Counted from the first letter of the stretch, positions 18,973 through 35,193 are shown. The stretch: DNA of 64,000 nt from Leptospira weilii serovar Ranarum str. ICFT (GCF_000332415.1 NZ_AOHC02000012.1:1-64000); one strand, 5' to 3'. Numbers and translations are program-made. The notes: generated by a model not told the origin, from the letters alone.

Positions 18973-20849
18973 AAAAGCAGATAGCTTCGGATAAGGAAAA
19001 ATTGCCTCTGACTCAAAATTCCAAAAGTAAAAAAGAGTCATTGGAAAAAATAGAAGAAATCACTCTAGAATATAAACTTCATGAACTTCCCTCTTCTCAA
19101 CACAAAGCCGGGCTTGCTGGACTTTATCTAATCATTGATTGGTTAGATAAACAGGATATCAATAAAGATCTAATCAAAAAAACAGAAATTTCCGAAACCG
19201 GACTAAAGGTAACTCTTACTAAAAAAGATGTGAAGGATTTGTTTGATGAGATTTACAAGTTAGAAGATGTCGAGATAATGAACGGAACAAAACCTAAAAA
19301 GGGAGAGTTTCAATCTTTTGAAAAAATAGAAAAAACAACATTCTACTTTTATGAAGTTGAAACTAAATCAAAAAGGAAAGATAAAAAGACAAATGATATC
19401 TTGGAGCCTAACAACGAAATAGTTAAAAAAGAAAAGAATAAAAAAACAGGAAAACTTAAGGACGTTAAATATTATATCTATATAGATAAATTTCCAGAGA
19501 AAAAACTAGATAAGGATGAGGAAGAAATTGAACCAATTCATGAAGAAGAGATTGAAGATACAATAACATATTATAAATATAATATAACTTATCCGATGGG
19601 TTCCTTTATAAAAAGCTACGATCAATCATCGGAATCCTCTTGGACAAAGCTCTGGCGAGAAGCGCAATGGCTACTAAAAGGAGATAGGCAACGACTAATT
19701 TACGAGAACCCAAACAGCGAAATAGAAATCATTTGGGAGAAATTTACAAAAGATAAAAAAGAGAATAACTTATCCAAAGTACTATTTTTATCAGCACAAA
19801 ATAGCAATGCGGAAAAAGTTGATTTTAAAGAAACAAATAAAAGTAAATTTTTACTCCATTTTTGGGTATTTATTTCTCAACCGTACGCTTATTGGACACA
19901 ACGAAAAGAAAAAGATAAATATAAAACGGATGAACACGGATTCGTTATTACAATCCCTGATATTGCAAAATTAGAATCTTTTATTTTTATTTTCAACGAT
20001 CTAATCCAGAATCAGGATAAAGAAATTAAAAAGTACCCTATTAAAAGACCAGATCAAGCAGTTGTTTATCTTCCAGGATTAGCAGGTTTACTACTACTTA
20101 AAAATATTCACGATACTTTAAAAAAGAAAATTCATTCCAATTTTTCCGACGTCGTGTTCGGTATAGATTTATTTCATTATGACTATGAATGGAAAAACGG
20201 GAAGGCCAAGAAAAATCGTGCATCTATTTTCAAAGGATACACTCGCATAAAGCCAGACATTGAGTTCGAAAATAAAGCAGCGAATATAAAGAAATTATAT
20301 AATAACTTCTTTTTTCAAGAGCAGTTATTGCAAAATCTTTTTGATATAAGAGAACAACTTGAAGGATTCTACAATTTATTCTGTACGCGTGAATATGAAT
20401 ATTTTTTCCAGTATGGGAAAGGATTTTTTAAAACAGATGCTATCACATATTTCAAAGAAATAAAAATTAAAGGAGAACAAGATATGTCAGAAGAAGAAAA
20501 AATTCCAAAAGATATAAATGAATTAATTTATCAAATCATTTATACATATGTGCGAACTAAGCTAAAAACTAAATTTAATCAAGAATGGGGTGACACTTTT
20601 AAAGAAGGAACAGCACAAAAAAATCGAAATAAAATTGCTGCTGAAGCTTTTCTTTCAATTAGAAGTATAAAGGCTAAAGACGATTTTATTACATATTTTA
20701 CTTCCACTATTTGCTCTGTCTCACAACGCTTAGGCGAAGATGGCTACACTACGTTGGCACAAGCTCTATATGATGAAAAATCTGAATCAGTACCCGGTTG
20801 GGAAAAAATACGAGTGTTAGCAATGCTCGCATTATCTGCAAATAGTTAA
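18969..20849 (+). CDS. cas8: Cas8 large subunit, Cmx8-like (MYXAN/I-B type)
   Basis: A 626-residue, Lys/Glu-rich protein in the position of the Cascade large subunit, which recognises the PAM and recruits Cas3. The N terminus carries LPSSQHKAGLAGLYLIIDWL and the middle carries VVYLPGLAGLLLLKNI; both resemble the Cmx8 family of MYXAN-subtype systems. A charged, low-complexity stretch lies at about 135-200. The C-terminal 121 residues form an all-helical part that looks like a separable small subunit, and an SD plus ATG lies in frame just before it. The gene starts inside the cas3 stop (ATGA). Very A/T-rich. Confidence 0.78.
   Translation: MKKQIASDKEKLPLTQNSKSKKESLEKIEEITLEYKLHELPSSQHKAGLAGLYLIIDWLDKQDINKDLIKKTEISETGLKVTLTKKDVKDLFDEIYKLEDVEIMNGTKPKKGEFQSFEKIEKTTFYFYEVETKSKRKDKKTNDILEPNNEIVKKEKNKKTGKLKDVKYYIYIDKFPEKKLDKDEEEIEPIHEEEIEDTITYYKYNITYPMGSFIKSYDQSSESSWTKLWREAQWLLKGDRQRLIYENPNSEIEIIWEKFTKDKKENNLSKVLFLSAQNSNAEKVDFKETNKSKFLLHFWVFISQPYAYWTQRKEKDKYKTDEHGFVITIPDIAKLESFIFIFNDLIQNQDKEIKKYPIKRPDQAVVYLPGLAGLLLLKNIHDTLKKKIHSNFSDVVFGIDLFHYDYEWKNGKAKKNRASIFKGYTRIKPDIEFENKAANIKKLYNNFFFQEQLLQNLFDIREQLEGFYNLFCTREYEYFFQYGKGFFKTDAITYFKEIKIKGEQDMSEEEKIPKDINELIYQIIYTYVRTKLKTKFNQEWGDTFKEGTAQKNRNKIAAEAFLSIRSIKAKDDFITYFTSTICSVSQRLGEDGYTTLAQALYDEKSESVPGWEKIRVLAMLALSANS
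20484..20849 (+). CDS. cas11: probable internally translated Cas11 small subunit within cas8
   Basis: Inside cas8, in frame, an AAAGGAG ribosome site (GGAG at 20472-20475) lies 8 bases before ATG 20484. The site matches the one used by cas7 (AAAAGGAG). Translation from here gives 121 residues (MSEEEKIPKDINELIYQI...), helical and Lys/Glu-rich, ending at the cas8 stop. In type I-B, I-C and I-D systems, Cas11 is known to be made from an internal start near the 3' end of the large-subunit gene, and no separate small-subunit gene is present here. The assignment is inferred from the ribosome site, the phase, the size and the missing cas11. Confidence 0.65.
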   Translation: MSEEEKIPKDINELIYQIIYTYVRTKLKTKFNQEWGDTFKEGTAQKNRNKIAAEAFLSIRSIKAKDDFITYFTSTICSVSQRLGEDGYTTLAQALYDEKSESVPGWEKIRVLAMLALSANS

Positions 20850-20868
20850 ATTAAAAGGAGAAAAAATT

Positions 20869-21732
20869 ATGACCACACAAAATAACAAAAACTTATTCTG
20901 CACAGTTCTTACTTATGCAGCACCATCTTCTAATTACAGAGGAGAGAGCGAAGAAAATAGAACAGTATTACAAAAGATAAATAAAAATGGAAAAGATTAC
21001 GCAATTTTTAGCTCTGAATCTATTCGAAATGCAATTCGAGAAATAGTATCTAAAAAACTAAGTTCTAAAGAAATCAATCGAACAAGGCTTCATAATGAGG
21101 GTCAACCTACTGTGAAATTTAATGCACTCCCTGACGCAGAAAAATACGCTGATGATTTTATTTTTGGGTATTTGGTCACTGGAACGGTTTCAAAAAAGTT
21201 TGATAGTGTTTTAAGAACAAACTATGCAGTAGCTTTAAGTCCATATAAATACGAGGCTTCTTTTCACCAATCACCTGATATTAAAGATAGCCCATTTAAA
21301 AATCAAAAAAGCTCAGTCCTTCTTCATAAAGAAATTTCTCATACTGCAGTACAATATCCGTTTGCCTTAGCTGGACAAGATTGTCGTAAACATCCAGACT
21401 GGATTAAAGCTCTATTAGATTCCATTGGAGAGTTAAACAACGTTGCCGGAGGTCATACGAGAAACTTATATGATTTTACCCCTAAAAGCATAGTTGTTAG
21501 ACTAACTCCGAAACTAGTGGCAGGATATGATGCTTATGGATTTAAAGAAGATGGTTCTTGGAGTGAATTAAGCAGAATTAAGGAAAACGATTTACCTCGT
21601 GATGAATTTTATTTTGCCGGGGAGATGGTTCGTAATATGAAAGATGAAGATAAGGCTAGACTCAATCCAAACCATCTATTTGAAAATCCGGATCATTTAA
21701 TAGAAAAAGTCAAAACTGATTTTCTTGGCTAA
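20869..21732 (+). CDS. cas7: Cas7 backbone subunit (DevR-like)
   Basis: A 287-residue protein of the Cas7/Csh2/DevR type. Family features include the N-terminal TVLTYAAPSSNYRGE segment, IFSSESIRNAIREIVSKKL (the SxSxxNxIR-type element of Cas7), and NVAGGHTRNLYDFTPKSIVVRLT. Copies of Cas7 coat the crRNA spacer along Cascade. A clear AAAAGGAG site precedes the ATG, 19 bases after the cas8 stop. Its stop lies 4 bases before the chosen cas5 start. Confidence 0.85.
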   Translation: MTTQNNKNLFCTVLTYAAPSSNYRGESEENRTVLQKINKNGKDYAIFSSESIRNAIREIVSKKLSSKEINRTRLHNEGQPTVKFNALPDAEKYADDFIFGYLVTGTVSKKFDSVLRTNYAVALSPYKYEASFHQSPDIKDSPFKNQKSSVLLHKEISHTAVQYPFALAGQDCRKHPDWIKALLDSIGELNNVAGGHTRNLYDFTPKSIVVRLTPKLVAGYDAYGFKEDGSWSELSRIKENDLPRDEFYFAGEMVRNMKDEDKARLNPNHLFENPDHLIEKVKTDFLG

Positions 21733-21736
21733 AAAA

Positions 21737-22471
21737 ATGGAAGAATTTTATATTCATGTAAAAGCTCCGTTTGCGGCCTATCGTTATTTTCAAGCAGGAA
21801 GTTATCGAGCCACTATGCCTACAATGCCCCATTCGGCGGCGTACGGTCTGCTCCTCAACTTAGCTGGTATTGAAATGAGAACGGCAGAAAATGAAGGAAC
21901 TACTCTCATTAAGAATGTAACTACCGATTATTCTTTGGATAGAAAAGATTCGATTCCTTCTTTAGAAATTGCAATTGGAGATTTTGAAACCACTAAAAAA
22001 AGCACAGTGTATCAACAATTGCATGATTATCCACAGCAGATAGATCCAAAAAAACGGGGAATAATTTTAAAAAGATCCAAAGGTACCAAATCAAGGATTC
22101 TACCAGCTCGACGGGAATTTTTGATTGGTTTAAATACAATTATAGGAGTTAGATCCAACATATCTGGATTTATGAAAAAGATTCTGGATGGAATAAATGG
22201 AGATACTGAGAATCGGTATGGGCTTCCGTTTGCGGGTGATAATAACTATCTCTTTGATTTTTTAGAGATTTATGAAAAAGTAATTTATCCAACAACGTGG
22301 TATTATCCTGTCACGGATGATGAAATTCCTGAAACGGAAACAGCGAGACTTACCGTTGGGATTGATAGATTAGATAATAGTAATACTGTTTCTCCCCTCT
22401 TCGCTATCACAAAGGAAAAATCGCTCCAACCTCCCCCGAACGCGTGGGTTTGGACGCCGAAAGAACCCTAA
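21737..22471 (+). CDS. cas5: Cas5 subunit
   Basis: A 244-residue Cas5-type RAMP that caps the 5' handle of the crRNA. The N terminus (YIHVKAPFAAYRYFQAGSYRATMPTMPHSAAYGLLLNLAGI) is the usual Cas5 opening, with a PTMPHSAAYGLL turn. The C terminus is proline-rich (QPPPNAWVWTPKEP). A TTG at 21725 would add four residues and overlap cas7; neither start has a good ribosome site, and I prefer the ATG at 21737. It is the last gene of the compact interference operon. The next element is a broken toxin gene 3 bases later. Confidence 0.82.
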   Translation: MEEFYIHVKAPFAAYRYFQAGSYRATMPTMPHSAAYGLLLNLAGIEMRTAENEGTTLIKNVTTDYSLDRKDSIPSLEIAIGDFETTKKSTVYQQLHDYPQQIDPKKRGIILKRSKGTKSRILPARREFLIGLNTIIGVRSNISGFMKKILDGINGDTENRYGLPFAGDNNYLFDFLEIYEKVIYPTTWYYPVTDDEIPETETARLTVGIDRLDNSNTVSPLFAITKEKSLQPPPNAWVWTPKEP

Positions 22472-22474
22472 ACA

Positions 22475-22751
22475 ATGTTTAAAATATATTTAGGCCTTTG
22501 GTTTCAACAGACCGTTTGACAATCAGGAACAGATCAGAATTCGCCTTGAATCCGAAGCAAAACTCGCAAGGGTAATTAATTCGAAGGGTATAAAAGAAAA
22601 CGACGCCATACATATTACTTGCGCTATAGAAACCGATTGTAATTATTTTATAACAACAGATGATGGAATTCTAAAAAAAAAGAACTCTATATCGGATATT
22701 CTTATTTTAGATCCAATCGAATTTATAAAACTTATGGAGGCTACCCAGTGA
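22475..22751 (+). pseudogene. PIN-domain (VapC-like) toxin, frameshifted
   Basis: The reading starts MFKIYL in one frame, but the rest of a PIN domain lies in another: FNRPFDNQEQIRIRLESE, GIKENDAIHITCAIETDCNYFITTDDGILKKK and ILDPIEFIKLMEA. In PIN toxins the first part normally reads YLDTCxFNRPFDD. Here only 10 instead of 12 bases separate the Leu codon from FNRPFD, so a 2-base loss both shifts the frame and removes the first catalytic Asp. The later acidic residues are kept. The toxin is therefore inactive. It sits between cas5 and the small antitoxin-like gene, whose GTG overlaps its stop. Confidence 0.75.
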
Positions 22752-22966
22752 AAAGCGATATGGAATTAAGGCACGAAGGATTTAAAGTATTATTTTCCGG
22801 AATGGATGACGTCGACGCGGAAAGATTTATAGCGCTCATCAATCGGGATCGATTCGATTATACCACCTGGCGTAAGGATCTGTTTCAAAATAAGAGTGTT
22901 GATGAAATTTTTACGGAAGCACGGAAGTTTGCCGTTGATTTTCGTAAAATCAAAGGATCTATATAA
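22748..22966 (+). CDS. small antitoxin-like partner of the broken PIN toxin
   Basis: A 72-residue acidic and basic protein (ELRHEGFKVLFSGMDDVDAERFIALINRDRFDYTTWRKDLF). This type of small protein is regularly found next to PIN-domain genes, and I take it as the antitoxin of the pair. It begins at GTG 22748, overlapping the stop of the toxin remnant, with GGAGG in CTTATGGAGGCTACCC as ribosome site. The frame is intact although the toxin is not. It could also be an unrelated helper, and its own DNA-binding domain is not obvious. Confidence 0.6.
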   Translation: MKSDMELRHEGFKVLFSGMDDVDAERFIALINRDRFDYTTWRKDLFQNKSVDEIFTEARKFAVDFRKIKGSI

Positions 22967-23011
22967 AAAATCTATTATTAAGTGTTAACGTATTCTTAAG
23001 CTCATCTCACA

Positions 23012-23046
23012 CTGAATCCTACCTTTGATGCCGCGTTAGGCGTTGA
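23012..23046 (+). repeat. solitary degenerate CRISPR repeat between cas5/TA and cas4-1
   Basis: The segment begins CTGAATCCTACCTTTGATG and continues GCCGCGTTAGGCGTTGA. It aligns with the array repeat over nearly its full length, in the same orientation, with a few substitutions and a 2-base insertion. The array itself is 2.7 kb away. The flanks (22967-23249) hold no gene and no second clear repeat. Confidence 0.8.
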
Positions 23047-23249
23047 AGATTCAAAAAATCCGTCCTTCAAAGAACTTCTTACTTTATCATTTAACAACAA
23101 ACTAATCCCAGAAAGTTCAAAACTCAAACTATCTTTTATTATTTTCACACTAAAATTCTAAAAAACAAATATTTTAACTCATTTTTAGAATATTCCAAAT
23201 CGATACTATTTAAAACTTATAATTCTTTCTTTAATCACTAAAAAACGTC

Positions 23250-24899
<1,650 letters not shown>

Positions 24900-24902
<3 letters not shown>

Positions 24903-25100
24903 CGTGAGTTCGGTATTTTACAAATGCGAAAGCGATTATTATGTTGTGACCTATCGAACGACCCATAGGGACTGAGATTGAGTTTAGGAAGCAACACTTT
25001 AGTTCAAGCGCGGTCCAGCCCAAAAACCCGAGCGGCGCCGCTCTCTATGGATCGCAGCCCCGGCTGGATTCGCCCAAACTTTCTCCACAAATTCACGTTA
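24900..25100. repeat. MITE-like element, copy B, between cas4-cas1 and cas2
   Basis: About 200 bp bounded by TAACGTGAGTTC and AAATTCACGTTA, an inverted repeat with one mismatch. The inside has GCGAAAGCGATT, an ACGACCCATAGGGACTGAGATTGAG unit related to the 31-bp VNTR at 35363, and GGCTGGATTCGCCCAAACTTTCT shared with copy A. It has no coding capacity. Confidence 0.65.
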
Positions 25101-25115
25101 AGGAACATTAAGATA

Positions 25116-25400
<285 letters not shown>

Positions 25401-25758
25401 TTCAAGTATCTCTTCAGGGCATAGACATAATTCTCTTTTAAAACAAAGCTTAAGATCTAAGTTTACTTGCTGTATTCGTCAAGTTTCAAAGGGATTCGGA
25501 AATCCTACCGATTCAATTGGATCTCCGATGCTTTTTTTCTTCCTTGCGATAATTCGGGTTCCATTTAGGATTGATAATGAATTGAAACGTGCTTGAATCT
25601 CAAAATCTTAACGGTAAAGCCCCAGAGAAGCAAAATCCGATCCGTATCAAAATGCAGAAGATGAAAAAGAGAATGATCCAACGATATGCTTGTTTTCCCT
25701 TTACAGATTCCCCTACATCTGCAATCTCTCCTTATAAAAGCCGCAAATACAAAATGCT
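25401..25758 (+). promoter_or_regulatory. CRISPR leader region
   Basis: A non-coding stretch between cas2 and the first repeat. Repeats are perfect at this side and decay at the far side, so new spacers should enter here and the array promoter should lie here. I see no confident -10/-35 pair. Confidence 0.6.
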
Positions 25759-26804
25759 CTGAATTTAACTTTGATGCCGTTAGGCGTTGAGCACAAGAAT
25801 CACATTCAACATCCATCCTTTGATCGGATTCTGAATTTAACTTTGATGCCGTTAGGCGTTGAGCACTGGAGTTTTAGCGGGAAGGGGAACGTATGTTTCG
25901 CCTGAATTTAACTTTGATGCCGTTAGGCGTTGAGCACAAAACAAGGTCAATTCAAAAACATTACGAAGATTTTGTCTGAATTTAACTTTGATGCCGTTAG
26001 GCGTTGAGCACAAAAAATTACGAATTCAGGGCGCGACTTCCAATCCTTCTGAATTTAACTTTGATGCCGTTAGGCGTTGAGCACCAGTATGAATCTTTTA
26101 TTGAATCTTGCGGTTCAACTGAATTTAACTTTGATGCCGTTAGGCGTTGAGCACAATTAAGGGGTCTGAGTTATTTAGCTCATAGAGATACTGAATTTAA
26201 CTTTGATGCCGTTAGGCGTTGAGCACCAACTCCTCCCCAATTAAAAAATGGGCAACTACAGAACTGAATTTAACTTTGATGCCGTTAGGCGTTGAGCACA
26301 CGTATCTGCATCGGAAACAATCTTAATTAATCTTCTCTGAATTTAACTTTGATGCCGTTAGGCGTTGAGCACACAGATTGGGCGGAACTTTTTTAGTTTT
26401 AACTTGCCTGAATTTAACTTTGATGCCGTTAGGCGTTGAGCACATAAAAGACAGCACTTATGGATTCAGCAGTTTTAAACTGAATTTAACTTTGATGCCG
26501 TTAGGCGTTGAGCACAGAAAAAACTACAATAAAACAGGCGTTCAGACACAATCTGAATTTAACTTTGATGCCGTTAGGCGTTGAGCACAGATAAACCCCT
26601 GCGAATATGAAGTCCATTGATAGCCTGAATTTAACTTTGATGCCGTTAGGCGTTGAGCACAGATAAACCCCTGCGAATATGAAGTCCATTGATAGCCTGA
26701 ATTTAACTTTGATGCCGTTAGGCGTTGAGCACAAGAAAAGGATTATTTAGAAAGACTGGTTTCTATTACTGAATTTAACTTTGATGCCGTTAGGCGTTGA
26801 GCAC
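25759..26804 (+). CRISPR. CRISPR array: 15 repeats of 36 bp, 14 spacers
   Basis: The repeat starts CTGAATTTAACTTTGATGCC and ends GTTAGGCGTTGAGCAC, with a short GCC-GTTA-GGC hairpin. Repeat starts are 25759, 25831, 25902, 25976, 26049, 26119, 26191, 26264, 26337, 26408, 26480, 26553, 26625, 26697 and 26769; all copies look identical. Spacers are 34-38 bp. Spacers 12 (26589-26624) and 13 (26661-26696) are identical, so there are 13 unique spacers. The repeat runs in the direction of the cas genes, with the leader on the cas2 side. Confidence 0.97.
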
Positions 26805-27147
26805 GTTAAAGTAGTTAGGGACGAGGCGTTAGGGGTTAGGACTTTACATCATGAATTTAAAACTTGTACCAAAATCCAAAAAGAAAAAACGTGGGAGTTC
26901 CCACATCGAACGGTTTTGAGCAAGTTCTTAACTTTGATGCCGTTAGGCGTTGAGCACGTTAAAGTAGTTAGGGACGAGCAGTTAGGGGTTAGGACTTTAC
27001 GTCATGAATTTAAAACTTGTACCGAAATCCAAAAAGAAAAAACGTGGGAGTTCCCACATCGAACGGTTTTGAGCAAGTTCTTAACTTGGATGCCGTTAGG
27101 CGTTAAGCACGTTAAAGTAGTTAGGGACGAGGCGTTAGGGGTTAGGA
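26775..27147 (+). repeat. decayed array end: 153-bp tandem units containing a partial CRISPR repeat
   Basis: From the last 30 bases of repeat 15 a unit of exactly 153 bp is repeated: 26775-26927, 26928-27080, then a third copy begins at 27081 and breaks off at about 27147. Each unit holds the 30-base 3' part of the repeat plus about 123 bp with GTTAAAGTAGTTAGGGACGA and a GTGGGAGTTCCCAC palindrome. The third partial repeat carries mutations (TTAACTTGGATG, GTTAAGCAC). Confidence 0.9.
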
Positions 27148-27150
27148 CCG

Positions 27151-28206
27151 ATGAATTCTAACAACGACCAAGGACTTCTCTTACATCCTTCGATTGCGTT
27201 TACTGTGGACGGGGTTCCATTAGGCATATTAGACTTTCGCATCTGGACTCGCTCGAAGTTAGGCTCTAAACATTTGCCAAGAGATTTAAGAAAAAGAACT
27301 CCGATAGAGAACAAAGAAAGTATGAAGTGGATTCAAGGATATAGAACAACGTGTGAATTTTCCAAAGAGTCTGACGCAAAATACATATTTATCTGCGATA
27401 GAGAAGGAGATCTTTTCGAGCTATTCCAAGAACATAAGAATGCCGGAGAAAATGCTCCCGATCTGCTCGTTCGAGCCGTTCATGATAGAAGGATAGAAGA
27501 AGGCGAATATTCTTGGTCCTTTCTTAAAACCTTACAACCGGTTGATACATATACGATTTCAGTTCCTAGGAAAAAAGGAAAGCGAGCCAGAGAAGCCGAG
27601 ATCGAACTTCGATTTGAAAAGCTATCCATGAAACCTCCTCGGTATAAGAAATTAGAAAATATAGAAATGTATGCGGTTTCGGCAACGGAGGTCGATGGAT
27701 CTTCCGATGAAACAATTCATTGGAAATTTTTTACAACGATTCCGATTCATACTCCGGAAGAGGCCAAAAGAATCATCGCCTATTACAAAAGTCGCTGGGG
27801 AATTGAAGTTTTTTTCAAGATCTTAAAATCAGGATGTGCAATCGAATCTACTCAATTCAAATTTGGCAATCGATTCAAAGCGTGTATCGCCGTGAGTGCA
27901 ATCGTTGCATGGCGGGTTATGATGTTAACATTCTTAGGAAGAAGTCTTACCGGTTTAAAAGCTTCCATTATGTTCGAACCTTTTGAATGGAAAGGCATTT
28001 ATTGCAGAATCCACGAAACTCCAAAACCACCCAAGAAAGAACCCGAACTAGGTGCCGTTTTAGAATGGGTTGCAAAATTAGGAGGTTATCTAGGTCGGAA
28101 ATCTGATTCTCCTCCCGGGCCTCTTACAATCTTCAAAGGAATCATGAGAGCGCTTGATATCGGATTTATGCTCAAATTACTTACACAAAGTCGTACTTAT
28201 GGGTAA
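27151..28206 (+). pseudogene. IS4-family (Tn5-like) transposase, N-terminally truncated
   Basis: A 351-residue frame matches the central and C-terminal parts of IS4/IS50-like transposases. It has the second catalytic Asp in ICDREGDLFELF and the YREK signature in YYKSRWGIEVFFKILK with the catalytic Glu. Family members are usually about 450 or more residues, and the N-terminal DNA-binding part and the first catalytic Asp (the DTT region) are missing. The frame begins right where the third 153-bp array unit breaks off. So the element either ended the array by insertion or was itself cut by a deletion. Confidence 0.82.
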
Positions 28207-28742
28207 CGTTATGCTGATTTTGGGTGGGTAAAACTCAATGAATTGCTTCCTGTCGAATGATCCTTAGAAAATGAGGCACCTATTTCAATAAATCGTTCTC
28301 AGAAGTAAGTGAAACGCTTTCTACGGATCGCGTTTCAGGGGCGCAATTCAGGGAAGAAACTCAATTTCGCTCTCTATGAGTCGCGAAATAGGAGGCGGGA
28401 AGACTAGGAGGTTTTTCTCTATCATAAAATCATACTTTTCGCAAGTAAAAAGTCCCATTCTTGTCGGAACACTTGAAAAATCCGCGAATTCGATCCTTTT
28501 TATTTCAAAGGCCGCTCCGATTAAACGCTTCAATTACAATGACAGAGACGCATAACGTGTAGGAACACGGTTCTACAACGACCGCACTTGGCCTTGCAAT
28601 TTTTGCCGATGTTTTTTTCCACTTCAAAAGAAATTCGTTTGGCGACGATTTTTTTTGATGTAACGCATGAAAACTTTTTTTTGCGAAGGGAAAAAGTCTA
28701 ATCTCCGCAACGAAAAAACTCAAAATTTTTAGGAGAAAAACT
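28207..28742. other. intergenic mosaic of repeats downstream of the IS4 remnant
   Basis: No gene is visible. Bases 28211-28376 are the inverse of 301-460. Bases 28536-28617 match 15430-15511. The 20-mer TTTTTTGATGTAACGCATGA at 28651-28670 also occurs at 14241-14260, exactly where the CzcA remnant breaks. Confidence 0.75.
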
Positions 28743-29366
<624 letters not shown>

Positions 29367-29405
29367 AACAAAACGGAAGAAGTCGGCAAACAAACGCAAA
29401 ATACA

Positions 29406-29423
29406 TTAGAAAAGTATAATTTT

Positions 29424-29427
<4 letters not shown>
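29406..29427. terminator. possible bidirectional terminator
   Basis: A perfect 8-bp palindrome TTAGAAAA / TTTTCTAA with a GTATAA loop lies between the convergent GST and histidine kinase genes and overlaps the kinase stop. The stem is A/T-rich, so strength is uncertain. Confidence 0.35.
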
Positions 29428-31556
<2,129 letters not shown>

Positions 31557-31830
31557 CAATCGCTCGCAGACGACGGACAGTCTAAGCGTTAATCGCCCGT
31601 TCCGTCGATCTTTTTCTCATACTTAAGATTCTCGGGAACCGATGATTCCCGAGTTACCATCCAAAACAGGGGCCTCATTTCGACAAGATTTTATACTTGT
31701 CTCAAAATTCCGCAGTTCCGATTAACAAAACCGCTTCAATCGACAAATTGATAGATCACCCTAAAAGCGAAATTCTTTCCTCATTCCAATTTGTTGATTC
31801 CGCTTCAATCGCTTTCGCATCGGTCCCGCG

Positions 31831-32565
31831 TTAAAAAAAAGTTCGATATAATTTATCGGGAAGATGCGGAACCCCGTTGATCGAAACCGGAAGATATCTT
31901 CCTTTCACCCATCGGAACGTACTCAAGGAAGTGTTCCAAATCCAAGGCATCCACGCAAAACAATCTTCGTCCTGACGCAGAAGACGATTTAATACCAGAG
32001 AAATCGGAGTTCCCGAAGTGAAAATGAAATTTCGTTCAGTCTCTCCGGGAGAAAACCAAACATTACAAGAATGGAATATTCTAGTCTCAAAATTTTTGAA
32101 TGTTTCGATTCCTTCCGGAGTTTCCGTTCCTTCCCTCCAAAATCTTAAAATTTCCTCCGTCAATTTAAAAAATAAGGCGGCGGATCGGATTCCACCTTTG
32201 ACTCGAACCTTACCGAATTGGGAAAGTGTTTTTGCGAACTCGGGTTTTACGGAAGAAAGAAGTTTGGAATAAGAACTCCAAAGTTCCGGAGCGAATTCGT
32301 TCCAACCCCCGTCTCGGCGAATGAAGGAATCCGTTCTGAATTTCTCGGAATCGCCGACGATCGAAATCACACCTTGTATAAAAGATTCCGCGGTTTCCAT
32401 ATGCCTTCGCATCGTGCCGGTCACGATCCGATCGGGTAGTTCTCCGTTTTGAGCCGTAAACCTTCCGAGCGCAAAGGCCTGATCTTTACCGCGCGGAGTC
32501 AGTAGATCGTAGTTTTCACCTTGAGAATTTGCCTGGCCGTGACGGATCAAATAAACAACCGACAT
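31831..32565 (-). CDS. histidine-phosphatase-fold protein lacking the second catalytic His
   Basis: A 244-residue branch-1 histidine phosphatase/phosphoglycerate mutase-like protein. The RHG signature is present (YLIRHGQANSQG), as are the conserved Arg of TGTMRRHMETAE and an acidic GWNEF segment. The second catalytic histidine, normally in a SHG motif, is replaced: the strand reads FIFTSGTPISLVLN, with Ser in that place. It is the last gene of a four-gene operon, 6 bases after the DUF6285 gene. It could be a weak or non-catalytic relative, or could use another acid. The phosphorylated intermediates expected in this operon make a phosphate-related role attractive but unproven. Confidence 0.75.
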   Translation of the reverse strand: MSVVYLIRHGQANSQGENYDLLTPRGKDQAFALGRFTAQNGELPDRIVTGTMRRHMETAESFIQGVISIVGDSEKFRTDSFIRRDGGWNEFAPELWSSYSKLLSSVKPEFAKTLSQFGKVRVKGGIRSAALFFKLTEEILRFWREGTETPEGIETFKNFETRIFHSCNVWFSPGETERNFIFTSGTPISLVLNRLLRQDEDCFAWMPWIWNTSLSTFRWVKGRYLPVSINGVPHLPDKLYRTFF

Positions 32566-32571
32566 GAGCGA

Positions 32572-33997
<1,426 letters not shown>

Positions 33998-34017
33998 AAT
34001 ATTCGTATATTTTAATA

Positions 34018-35193
<1,176 letters not shown>

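Noticed and set aside
24978..25115. N-terminal extension of Cas2
   Set aside because: The extension is read from the MITE-like element; Cas2 homology starts at 25116 after a good ribosome site.
26378..26734. Frames through the CRISPR array
   Set aside because: They are translations of repeats and spacers and have no independent support.
28348..28533. Small minus-strand frame downstream of the IS4 remnant
   Set aside because: It lies in mosaic repeats, has no ribosome site and resembles no known protein.
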